From Opitutia bacterium (GTDB taxonomy: Bacteria; Verrucomicrobiota; Verrucomicrobiia; Opitutales; Opitutaceae), in assembly GCA_003153035.1 (NCBI GenBank), contig PMBT01000153.1, positions 1 to 50,677 on the forward strand: a stretch of DNA of 50,677 bases, given 5' to 3'. The position numbers and the translations under genes were made by a program. Shown here piece after piece: positions 42,248 to 50,677 of the stretch (positions are counted from its first letter, which is position 1; the number at the start of each line of letters is the position of its first letter). The notes below the pieces were generated by a model, which was not told the DNA's origin, searched no databases, and saw only the letters and a program-made list of their open reading frames with translations.

Positions 42248-45200
42248 TCAGCGCTCCAGCGTCAACCCCATCAGGCCGATGACAACCTCGTTCGCGAGCG
42301 CGCGAACGGTGAGTGATTTCAGTTCCTTGTACGGCGATAACGGCAGATCGAGCACGGTGGCGGCACCCCCGGGGACTGGGCGTCCCCGGCCCTTGAATTC
42401 GGCCACGTTGAGGAGCCGCACCGTCCCGGTTCCCAGATCCACCCGTGGCGGGATCGCCCCCGGCCGGCGGAACTGATAATCGTCGATGAAATAGTCCTCG
42501 TTGATCGGCCACCAGTTGGTCGGGTTATGCAGCGCGAGCCGCCCGGTCGTGCCGTCTACGTAAGTCACGATCACCTCGCCGTTGTCGAGCCGGCTTTGCA
42601 TCCAGTTCGTCGAACCGGCCATCAAAAGACACGCCCGCCGGGCTTTCCCGCTCAGTGGCACAGTCGCTTCGTGCGGAAAGTTTTCCCATTGTGAAGTGAA
42701 CACGACGTTCGGCGCCGTCCCCGGGCCGGGCGTGGCGAAGGGCACGCCGTTCGGCAGCACCAGCCGTCCGCCGCGGCGACCCGCCACGGCTCGGAGTCCC
42801 GTATCATCAATGTCGGCCGAAGCGTTGATTTCTCCCGCCCAGCCGCCGATGCCCTGTTTGGGAATCGCGAGTGAGACAAACGGCGATCGCGGCGCGCGAT
42901 ACTCGTGCCGGAAGATCTGGGTGATCCGGTCGTTGAAGTACGGCCTGAGATCGACGGTCTCGAGTTTCGCCGTCGCCGGCAGTGGAGCGCGCCAATCGGT
43001 GGCGTCGCCGGGAATCTCGCTGGTGGAGACCTGGCCGGCTTGTAGGGCGGCATCACCGGATGCCGCCGCAGTTCCGACGGTCGGCGGGGTTCGGTGACCC
43101 AACCCTAAATCGTCAGCCGCTGGCGCAGACGGCGTGCCTTTCCACGTTACCACGATTTCCGTCCGCAGCCCCAGCGGGCAGCGGACCTCGATGCGCGGAC
43201 GGGGACCGTCCCGTCCCAGCCACTGCCATTCCGCCGCCCGGTTGTCCACCACGACGGCCGCGTCGCCGCTCCGCGCCACGACTTCCAGGCGCAGCGTTAC
43301 CGGTTTCGCGAAGCGCGACTCGAGGGTGAACACCTCCGTCACGCCGGCATGCCGGTAGTCGACGCCCACTTCCGGATGCCGCAGGCTCGCGTGCGTCCAC
43401 GTCGCGGGAAGTCCCGGCGCGATTCGTAATTCGCCGGCGAGCAGGTCGGGTTTCACTCCGAAGAGGCCTTCGACGATGGCCCGCGAGAGCACGCCGCTGC
43501 CGTCGGCAAAGTCGCGTTGCGCCTCGCGGCGGTAGACATCAAGGTAGTTCATCGAGCCGACGTTGCCCGGACAGATGCCCATGAACATGCTGGCGAGCAG
43601 CGCGCTCTTCGTCAGGCGGAACGCCTCGTCGGCCCGGCCCGCCTGCCAATACGCCAGCGCGGCATGGACGTTTTCGCCCATGACGACGTTGTTAGCCGAC
43701 CACGTGTAGGGCATCCAGTCCGTCGTCGAGAGCACCTCGTAGGCAGCGTCCGTCGGCACGCCTGGTCCGCGCACGGGCAGGTGCGGGATCCGCCGGTCGA
43801 TATCGAGCGTCATCCGCCAGGCCTCTTCCGGCGTCGCAATCCCGGAGTCGATTGTGTGGTAGAAGGTCCAGAGGCCCGCGCTCGGGTGCACGAGCTGCAA
43901 GCCGAGGAAATCCTTGTACTCCGCGAACGTGCCTTGATCGTCCAACCAGAGATACCGGTGCATGGCCTGGTTGATCAGATCCGCCTCATGTTGGTAAGGC
44001 GCGGGATCATGGCCGAGCAGAGTCGCGAGTCGTGCGGCCATGAGGTTGTGCCAGCAGTTGTAGGCCGAGGCATGCGTCACCCCTCCGCCGTGGTACTGCA
44101 GGTCGTCGCTCGCCCAGATGCACGCATACGCCTCGTAGAGCGGAAGTTTCTCTGGACCGAACTCGCGCCGGAACAGCCGCCGTTCCCATGCGAGGTGCCG
44201 CTCGATCACCGGCCATACCTTCCGCGCAAAATCGAGATCGCCCGTCCAGAGGAGATGCCGGAACAGCGCGTCGATGTAGACCAGGTTCATGTCGTAGTGC
44301 GACTTCGACAGGTCGCCATTGCTATGCAGGGCGGCCTCGCTGCGGGCGAGGTTTGCGTTCTCGTCCGGCGGCGGGAGTTTCTCCGGGATCGAGTCCGTGT
44401 TCTGTCGCGCGGCCCAATACGTGAGATGCCGACGGGCGCGGTCGTGCCAGCCGAGCGCATCCAGCGCGTAGGGACCACGCCAGCCGAGCAGCTTGGCCCG
44501 CCACGCGATGGCGCCATGCATCATCACCCCCTGCGATTCATCCCAGACGGCGTCCGTCGCGACATTGAGCGCGGCGGCCGCCGCGTTGATGAACGGATCC
44601 GGCGTGTCCACCGCCACCTGGCCCGCCCGCGCGATCTGACGGCGCTCAGCCGCGGCAAATAGCTGGGGCAAACTCTGCGCCGTAAATGGCACCGCCCTGC
44701 CCGGCATCGCCTCCACGCCGCCCCCCGACTCCTCGCCTTTCACTTCCAGATAAATGGACAGCTCGCTGCGATCATCGCCCGGTTGCGCTGCCCGTTGCAG
44801 GGAGACAAAGAGCGGGGCGCCGACTGGCATCACCGCGCGCCCAAGGATGACCGGCAACTCCGGACGGCTTCCCGCCGACGTGCACAACGCCTCGCACGAG
44901 GTCCACTTGGTCGCGTCCGCCACGGCCAGCGTCGCCCCGGGTGACACGACGCCGGCGATGGTCGCCGCCTTGCTGCGCAGCGTGAACCGGTCCGCCTCAA
45001 TTGTGAACGCATTGTCGCGGCACTGCCCAGGCTCGAGCTGGAAATATTGGCTGATCGACACCCGCTCGGTCCCGATGTCCCCGTCGCGGGCGCCGCGCCG
45101 GCCGTTGACCCCGCCGTACGCCCACACGAGTTCGACGGGTCCCTGCCCGGTGGTTTCAGCGGTGGCCGCCGGGGGAACCGGCCTTCCCGCCATGAATTCC

Positions 45201-45664
45201 GCGCGCAGGATCAAACCCTCGGATGCGGGCAAGGTCAGCGCGGTGAGACGGACCGTGCCGCCGCCAAGGAGCGGATCCGTGATCTCGTAGAGCATGGCGC
45301 CCGGGCGGTAGCGCGCCACGATGTGCGCGGCGTCCTGCATCCATTTCACGCCGGCGGACGTTCGGAGGCCGAGCCGCAGGTTGCCGCCGCGGCCGGGCAG
45401 GTAGAGCGAAAACTCGGGCCGGTCGCCCGCGTCCACCCGGAATGCTGTGTTGGGTCCGTAGAGCGGTCGGTTGAAGAACTCCGCGCCGTTTTCGATGACA
45501 AAATCCGTGCCATCGGGCCGGTACCGTAAGGGCTGCTCGATCCGCTCCGCCAGATTCGGTGCCAGCGCCAACGCCCGGGGCGAGTCCGCGTGCAGGGCCG
45601 CCGTGGCGAGAACGCCGAGGACTGGCGGAATGAAGCGGGCGAGAAAACGACGGATCATGGACAC
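42248..45664 (-). CDS. Large secreted six-hairpin-glycosidase-like protein (DUF4450-like N-terminal region)
   Basis: FFNRPLYGPNTAFRVDAGDRPEFSLYLPGRGGNLRLG; alpha/alpha-toroid-like NPFINAAAAALNVATDAVWDESQGVMMHGAIAWRAKLLGWRGPYALDALGWHDRARRHLTYW; CPGNVGSMNYLDVYRREAQRDFADGSGVLSRAIVEGLFG. Family name given from memory. Confidence 0.65.
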   Translation of the reverse strand: MSMIRRFLARFIPPVLGVLATAALHADSPRALALAPNLAERIEQPLRYRPDGTDFVIENGAEFFNRPLYGPNTAFRVDAGDRPEFSLYLPGRGGNLRLGLRTSAGVKWMQDAAHIVARYRPGAMLYEITDPLLGGGTVRLTALTLPASEGLILRAEFMAGRPVPPAATAETTGQGPVELVWAYGGVNGRRGARDGDIGTERVSISQYFQLEPGQCRDNAFTIEADRFTLRSKAATIAGVVSPGATLAVADATKWTSCEALCTSAGSRPELPVILGRAVMPVGAPLFVSLQRAAQPGDDRSELSIYLEVKGEESGGGVEAMPGRAVPFTAQSLPQLFAAAERRQIARAGQVAVDTPDPFINAAAAALNVATDAVWDESQGVMMHGAIAWRAKLLGWRGPYALDALGWHDRARRHLTYWAARQNTDSIPEKLPPPDENANLARSEAALHSNGDLSKSHYDMNLVYIDALFRHLLWTGDLDFARKVWPVIERHLAWERRLFRREFGPEKLPLYEAYACIWASDDLQYHGGGVTHASAYNCWHNLMAARLATLLGHDPAPYQHEADLINQAMHRYLWLDDQGTFAEYKDFLGLQLVHPSAGLWTFYHTIDSGIATPEEAWRMTLDIDRRIPHLPVRGPGVPTDAAYEVLSTTDWMPYTWSANNVVMGENVHAALAYWQAGRADEAFRLTKSALLASMFMGICPGNVGSMNYLDVYRREAQRDFADGSGVLSRAIVEGLFGVKPDLLAGELRIAPGLPATWTHASLRHPEVGVDYRHAGVTEVFTLESRFAKPVTLRLEVVARSGDAAVVVDNRAAEWQWLGRDGPRPRIEVRCPLGLRTEIVVTWKGTPSAPAADDLGLGHRTPPTVGTAAASGDAALQAGQVSTSEIPGDATDWRAPLPATAKLETVDLRPYFNDRITQIFRHEYRAPRSPFVSLAIPKQGIGGWAGEINASADIDDTGLRAVAGRRGGRLVLPNGVPFATPGPGTAPNVVFTSQWENFPHEATVPLSGKARRACLLMAGSTNWMQSRLDNGEVIVTYVDGTTGRLALHNPTNWWPINEDYFIDDYQFRRPGAIPPRVDLGTGTVRLLNVAEFKGRGRPVPGGAATVLDLPLSPYKELKSLTVRALANEVVIGLMGLTLER

Positions 45665-46178
45665 AACGGTTCTTGGAAAGTGCTGCCGCGATCAATGGAA
45701 AATACGTTCACACAAGACGGACCCGATCACAGTATCCGGCTGAGCGGACAGTCCGGATTGGCGAGGCTTCCGCCGCCTGATCTCGCCTCGCTCAACCCAG
45801 CAAGGCCGTTGGCCGGACTATCCGGACCCGATGGAATTGCAGAGGGGCATGACGGATACTATCAGCCCGCTGGTTACCCCGGGCGTCTTTTCGTTGGTGG
45901 TTTCGACTCGCCGGATTCCGGAAAAACTCTTACTGTAAGGTTCTGTGGTGCTTGCCTCCTGAGGATAGCCCACCGATTTTTACATCCAGAATTTGGCTTT
46001 CTTGTTAGCGGCGTTTGCCAGCCGCATCCTTCCCTTTCTACCCCTCGAGCGAATGTTTGGCGGAGATTCTCCGGGCAACCGTGCCCGGGGTGATCGCGTT
46101 TAGAATACCCCTCCAGAGTTCCCCTCCACTTTTGGGAAATGAACACACCCAGACAGTAACAACACCAAGGATCAAAAG

Positions 46179-49100
46179 ATGAACGCAAATAGAAGGATAC
46201 TTCGAAGATTGCAGCGGCTGATGGTTGCGCAGGCTTGCGCGCTATTCGCTGTTTCTTCCGCGTGGGCGCAAGCTGTCGCCACGCCGAACCCCGCCACTGA
46301 GGCAGCCACACCCCCTCCGGCCGCGAAGCCCATGACCCCGGAGGCGGCTCCGGCGCGAACCGGTGCCAGCGATGAGGTGGTCCAGATGAGCCCCTTCCAG
46401 GTGCAGACTACAACCCAGGGTTATTATGCCGAAAACACCCTCGCAGGCAGCCGTCTGAACACCAACCTCGGCGATCTGGCCGCGTCGATCACGGTGGTGA
46501 CGAAACAGCAGATGGTGAACACTGCCTCCCTCAACATCAATGACGTGTTCCGGTATGAAGCGGGCACCGAGGGCTCCAGCACGTACGCGCCCTTCATCAA
46601 TGACGGTCGTGGCGTGGCCAAGGACACCCTCGCCGGCTTGACGGATTCCGGCGGAAACACGACCACTAATGCCCAGTCCAACCGCGTGCGCGGTCTGACG
46701 ACGCCGGATGCTGCGATCAATAACTTCCCGACCAATTCGCGCATTCCCTTCGACGCTTACAACACCCAGTCGGTCGAAATCACCCGCGGCCCGAACTCCC
46801 TGCTCTTTGGCTTGGGGACGCCGGCGGGTATCGTCAATCAAACTGCCAGCCAGGCGGTCATTGATCACGACACTGGTGAAGTGCAAGTCCGTACGGATCA
46901 AAACGGCACCTTCCGCAGTTCCTTCTCGCTGAATCGTACGCTGGTTGAGGGCAAGCTGGCCTTTTTCGGCGCTTTCCTCTACGACAACGAGCAGTTCGAA
47001 CGGAAGCCTTCCCGCGATCTCACGCGCCGCCAGTACGGGGCGGTCACCTACAAGCCTTTTAAGAAGACCACGATCCGGGCGTTCGCCGAGAATTTCCAGA
47101 ACGATGGCAACCGGCCGAATTTCTTCACGCCGCGCGACTGGGTTACGCCGTGGCTGCAGGCCGGTCGCCCCGCTTACGACCCGATCACCCGCACGGTCAC
47201 GATCATGGACACCGGCGCGGTCATGGGCCCTTATGTTTCGAATGCGCTCTCGCCGGGTTACGTCGCCGGTGCGGTCCTTGGCTCGGCCTCGCCCAGCAGT
47301 TATTTCCTGTCGACAACCCCCGCGAACACTACGCGCAATCCGTTGTGGCAGGCCGGGATGATCTTTGAAGACACGACCCGGCCCCTGCGGTTCATCGACA
47401 ATGGCGCCTCTGTCGCCTACTATCAACGGCAGCCCGTCCTGTACGCGCCGGCGCAAACCAACCCCGCCACCGCGGTGCCGACGGGGGCTACCTTGGGATG
47501 GGCCCCCCAGGATGCCCGCTATGCCATCCTCGACCGCCAGTGGAGCACGTCTTCCCTTAACTATCCCACCACGGTGCTCAACCGGGCGTTCCCTACCCAG
47601 GTTTATCCGGTCATCAATGGCGTGGCCTACGCGGTTTACAATAATCCCGTGGTGACGGACAAGGCGATCTACGATTGGACGAAATATAACCTCGCCCAGT
47701 CCAACTGGAGCAAAACTCGCGCGGGCAACTACAATATCGAGCTCGACCAGGAGATCCTGCCCAATCTGTTTTTCAACGCGGGCTGGCTGCGTCAGGACAT
47801 CGATGATCTCAGCAACGAAACGATGTCGCAGTTGACGGGTGCCACCCTCTCAATCGACAACAATTCCCGGCTGATCAACGGAACGGCGAATCCCTATTTT
47901 GGCCTGCCGATGATCGGGGAAGGCCAGGGCGGTGGCATGGACACCTGGTTTAACCCGGAGACGGACGACAACTACCGCGCGATGCTCTCCTATGACCTCG
48001 ACCTCACGAAGCAGAACAGCGTCCTGAAATGGCTCGGCCGGCACCGCCTGCTCGGCCTGTGGTCCAGGCAGGATGTGCGCAAGGCGACGGAACGCTGGCG
48101 CAATGGTTTCGTGGACGGCGATGCCGATGCCAAGTTGCGCTATGTGCCGAATTTCACGATCGGGAACACGTCAGCGGCGTTGAACCCCCTCAGCCTCGAG
48201 CGCAAATATTACATGGCCAGCCCGGGTGCGCCGCAGGCTGTCGTCACCCACTCGAGCGGCTTTTGGGGCAATCAGGGCTGGAATGGTCCGGTGACTTCCC
48301 AAATTCAGGTGTACAATTACACCAGCGGGCAGTTCCAAAACGATACGGTGGTCGAGCAGGGCCTCTTCTCCAGCGCGGGCAGCTTCCGGACCCAGCGCGA
48401 AGTGAAGACGTGGACTTTCGCCGCGCAAAGCTACTTCTGGGATGAACGCCTGGTCACCACCCTGGGATGGCGCAACGACAAGTATCGCGCACGCATCACC
48501 ACAATCGGCGCAGTGACCGACGTGAACGGCGTCGTCACTTCGCCGGCTCTGCCCAATTCCCTCATCTACACCAATGGCTTTACCGGCGGGCTTAACCACG
48601 ATGTGGTCATGAGCCGCTGGGGACGTTGGGACACGCTGACGGGGAACACCAAGACCCTCGGTGCGGCCTTCCGCCCGCTCAAGGGCTGGACCGAGATCGA
48701 CCGGAAGGCGAACGAAGGCTCGTTCATCTCGGATTTCCTCCGGGGGCTGACGTTCTACTACAACCAATCCGACAATTTCAATCCCCCCGCCACGTATAAC
48801 ACGGATTACTTCGCCAAGCCGCTCCCCAAGCCGACGGGCAAAGGCAAGGATGGTGGCATTGGCTTCAGCTTGTTCGACAACAAGCTCGTGGCCCGGATCA
48901 ATTGGTACGACACGACGACCCAGAACGAGCGCACCGTCGCCGCGGCCACCCTGCTCGGCCGGTTGGCATATTCGGACACGACAACAGGCCTCGCGTGGGC
49001 GGCCGCCGTTTACCGCATCCGCCACGGTGCCAATACAGCCAATTCCAACTGGAATACGGAAGCGGCGAATCCGGTCAGCCCCGTCGCCGTCCAACAGGCG

Positions 49101-49916
49101 CTTTACGACCTGATTCAACTGCCCTACAACTACTACGCTGGCACCGCCGTCGCGGGCACGCAGGACAGCAAGGCGAAGGGCACGGAGCTGCAGCTCACCT
49201 ATAATCCGTCGAATAATTGGACGATCAAGGTCACCGCCGACAAGCAGAGGACCTCCTATACCAATGTGGTTCCCCAATATGACGCCTGGCTCGCCGTTCG
49301 CCTGCCGGTTTGGCAATCGCTCGCGGCTCCAGAAATTCCGGACTTTACGGATGGCGGCGGCGTTCGCTATTCGCTCAAGAACTTCTGGAATGGCTACGGC
49401 TTCACGAATGTGGCCTTGGCTACCAACTCGGATGGCAATAACAGCCCGCAGGGCTATTTCAACAACGTCGTCGTCCCGCAAGTGGCGACGGCCAAGGCCC
49501 TGGAGGGAGCCGACGCGACCGACCAACGCAGGTATCACATCAATGTGCTCACCAATTACGTGTTTGCCCGCGGCGCGCTGAAGGGCTTCTCGGTGGGCGG
49601 CGCCGAGCGCTGGGAATCGAAGGCGTCGATTGGATATTATGGCATGGCGACCGACCCGAATCTTCCCACCTTGATCAACCGGGTTGACATCACCAGGCCC
49701 GTCTATGACAGCGGCAACTACTACACCGACCTGTGGGTAGCCTATTCGCGCAAGATCTTTGGCGGTAAGCTTGGGTGGACGCTCCAGCTCAACGTCGCCA
49801 ACGTGACCGAGAGCGGGCATCTCCAGGCCACGGCCACCAATCTTGATGGCCTGCCGTATGCCTACCGCATCATCGATCCGCGGCAATACGTCCTCACCTC
49901 GACGTTCAGTTTCTGA
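46179..49916 (+). CDS. TonB-dependent receptor (outer membrane, plug plus barrel)
   Basis: Signal peptide; VVQMSPFQVQTTTQGYYAENTLAGSRLNTNLGDLAASITVVTKQQMVN plug; DAYNTQSVEITRGPNSLLFGLGTPAGIVNQ; C-terminal YVLTSTFSF. Confidence 0.95.
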   Translation: MNANRRILRRLQRLMVAQACALFAVSSAWAQAVATPNPATEAATPPPAAKPMTPEAAPARTGASDEVVQMSPFQVQTTTQGYYAENTLAGSRLNTNLGDLAASITVVTKQQMVNTASLNINDVFRYEAGTEGSSTYAPFINDGRGVAKDTLAGLTDSGGNTTTNAQSNRVRGLTTPDAAINNFPTNSRIPFDAYNTQSVEITRGPNSLLFGLGTPAGIVNQTASQAVIDHDTGEVQVRTDQNGTFRSSFSLNRTLVEGKLAFFGAFLYDNEQFERKPSRDLTRRQYGAVTYKPFKKTTIRAFAENFQNDGNRPNFFTPRDWVTPWLQAGRPAYDPITRTVTIMDTGAVMGPYVSNALSPGYVAGAVLGSASPSSYFLSTTPANTTRNPLWQAGMIFEDTTRPLRFIDNGASVAYYQRQPVLYAPAQTNPATAVPTGATLGWAPQDARYAILDRQWSTSSLNYPTTVLNRAFPTQVYPVINGVAYAVYNNPVVTDKAIYDWTKYNLAQSNWSKTRAGNYNIELDQEILPNLFFNAGWLRQDIDDLSNETMSQLTGATLSIDNNSRLINGTANPYFGLPMIGEGQGGGMDTWFNPETDDNYRAMLSYDLDLTKQNSVLKWLGRHRLLGLWSRQDVRKATERWRNGFVDGDADAKLRYVPNFTIGNTSAALNPLSLERKYYMASPGAPQAVVTHSSGFWGNQGWNGPVTSQIQVYNYTSGQFQNDTVVEQGLFSSAGSFRTQREVKTWTFAAQSYFWDERLVTTLGWRNDKYRARITTIGAVTDVNGVVTSPALPNSLIYTNGFTGGLNHDVVMSRWGRWDTLTGNTKTLGAAFRPLKGWTEIDRKANEGSFISDFLRGLTFYYNQSDNFNPPATYNTDYFAKPLPKPTGKGKDGGIGFSLFDNKLVARINWYDTTTQNERTVAAATLLGRLAYSDTTTGLAWAAAVYRIRHGANTANSNWNTEAANPVSPVAVQQALYDLIQLPYNYYAGTAVAGTQDSKAKGTELQLTYNPSNNWTIKVTADKQRTSYTNVVPQYDAWLAVRLPVWQSLAAPEIPDFTDGGGVRYSLKNFWNGYGFTNVALATNSDGNNSPQGYFNNVVVPQVATAKALEGADATDQRRYHINVLTNYVFARGALKGFSVGGAERWESKASIGYYGMATDPNLPTLINRVDITRPVYDSGNYYTDLWVAYSRKIFGGKLGWTLQLNVANVTESGHLQATATNLDGLPYAYRIIDPRQYVLTSTFSF

Positions 49917-49958
49917 GTTGCTCCTGAATTGCTGCTGACTCGAAGGAGTTCAGCCCTC

Positions 49959-49991
49959 GAGCTCCCTCTGCGAAGAGGGAGCTCCTTTTTT
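49959..49991 (+). terminator. Rho-independent terminator of the TonB-dependent receptor gene
   Basis: GAGCTCCCTCT-GCGA-AGAGGGAGCTC, 11-bp perfect stem with GNRA loop, then C plus six T, 42 nt after the stop. Confidence 0.93.
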
Positions 49992-50100
49992 CCTGCTCGC
50001 CTCGCCGGCGGGCGGCATCTTCCCGCCCGGGCGCTTCGGCGTTTGCCTGCCTCGTTTCCGGTGGACTAATGCCAGCGTCCCTTATGTTCTAGGCATTTGC

Positions 50101-50170
50101 CATTGCGAGGTGCGCGCAACGCGCCGTGGCGATCCAGTTGGATTGTTTCATCGCTCCGCTCCTCGCAATG
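50101..50170. repeat. Dispersed intergenic inverted-repeat element (CATTGCGAGG...CCTCGCAATG)
   Basis: 10-bp perfect terminal arms at 50101-50110 and 50161-50170; interior GCGCCGTGGCGATCCAGTTGGATTGTTTCATCGCTCCGCTCCTCGCAATGAC reads LDCFIAPLLAMT, a pattern familiar from many bacterial genomes. Confidence 0.75.
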
Positions 50171-50213
50171 ACCGTCTATTCATCGTGGGACGTTGGCTTA
50201 AATACACCCGGCG

Positions 50214-50677
50214 ATGGCATCAGTTTTCGCAGTGAACGGCGAACCAGAGGTCGCCGCGCGGTCCTGGCCCCCGCGCTGGCTGGCGGTGGCCTGCCTGGTC
50301 GTCGGCGTGACGCTGGCCTACTGGAACAGCCTGGAGGCGCCTTTCCTCTTCGATGACACGGGCGCCGTGCTGCACAATCCGACGATTCGGCGTCTGGCGT
50401 CCCTGACGGCGCTGAACCCTCCATCCGACGGAAGCACCACGACCGGCCGTCCGGTGGCAAACTTTTCCTTCGCCATCAATTACGCCATCAGCGGCGAGAA
50501 CAATTGGAGTTATCACGCGCTGAACGTGGCGATTCATGCGCTGGCCGCGCTAACCTTGATGGGCATCGTGAGGCGCGCGCTGTCGGGTTCCTTCTTGCGC
50601 AGTCGTTTTGGTGCGGCGGCGCCATGGCTGGCCTTCCTGACGGCGTTGCTCTGGGCGCTGCACCCGCTCCAGACCGA
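50214..50677 (+). CDS. Multi-pass membrane protein, N-terminal part (glycosyltransferase/TPR-type, TMTC-like); runs off the right edge
   Basis: ATG at 50214: MASVFAVNGEPEVAARSWPPRWLAVACLVVGVTLAYWNSLEAPFLFDDTGAVLHNPTIRRL...TTGRPVANFSFAINYAISGENNWSYHALNVAIHALAALTLMGIVRRAL...LTALLWALHPLQT; not in the ORF track. Confidence 0.8.
   Translation, partial: MASVFAVNGEPEVAARSWPPRWLAVACLVVGVTLAYWNSLEAPFLFDDTGAVLHNPTIRRLASLTALNPPSDGSTTTGRPVANFSFAINYAISGENNWSYHALNVAIHALAALTLMGIVRRALSGSFLRSRFGAAAPWLAFLTALLWALHPLQT

Noticed and set aside
48171-49886. 571-aa minus-strand ORF (and 46242..47456)
   Set aside because: Antisense to the TonB-dependent receptor coding sequence.

Overview
This 50.7 kb GC-rich window looks like Verrucomicrobia/Opitutaceae-type DNA, inferred from gene content and protein style. 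It is a dense, mostly minus-strand glycan-degradation locus. From left to right it contains: (i) the N-terminus of a Ser/Thr kinase plus an ECF sigma factor; (ii) a GH43-like / GH51 / GH39-like / GH2 cluster; (iii) a CbiM-CbiQ-CbiO cobalt/nickel ECF transporter; (iv) three large secreted NHL/Ig-domain proteins, one fused to an esterase, sharing a Gly-rich + [DE]xWF + hydrophobic helix + basic C-terminus; (v) a frameshifted outer-membrane-barrel-like gene; (vi) GH3, GH31-PA14, a Tat-exported GHL6-like enzyme, a tandem CE12-like double esterase, GH2, a GH12 lipoprotein and a LacZ-type GH2, a set that fits xyloglucan or similar hemicellulose breakdown; (vii) a BNR_4-like protein, a GH43, a flavin reductase, a second CE12-like esterase and a large six-hairpin-glycosidase/DUF4450-like protein; (viii) a TonB-dependent receptor with a perfect rho-independent terminator; (ix) the start of a multi-pass membrane protein. 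Intergenic regions carry several palindromic elements: a 27-bp palindrome present twice, a REPIN-like GTAG...CTAC double hairpin, and a CATTGCGAGG...CCTCGCAATG dispersed repeat. No tRNA, rRNA, CRISPR array or transposase was recognised. Best candidates for undescribed biology are the shared C-terminal motif of the NHL proteins, the esterase-Ig-NHL fusion, and the SusD-less hemicellulose locus. All family calls come from reading motifs by eye, with no database search.
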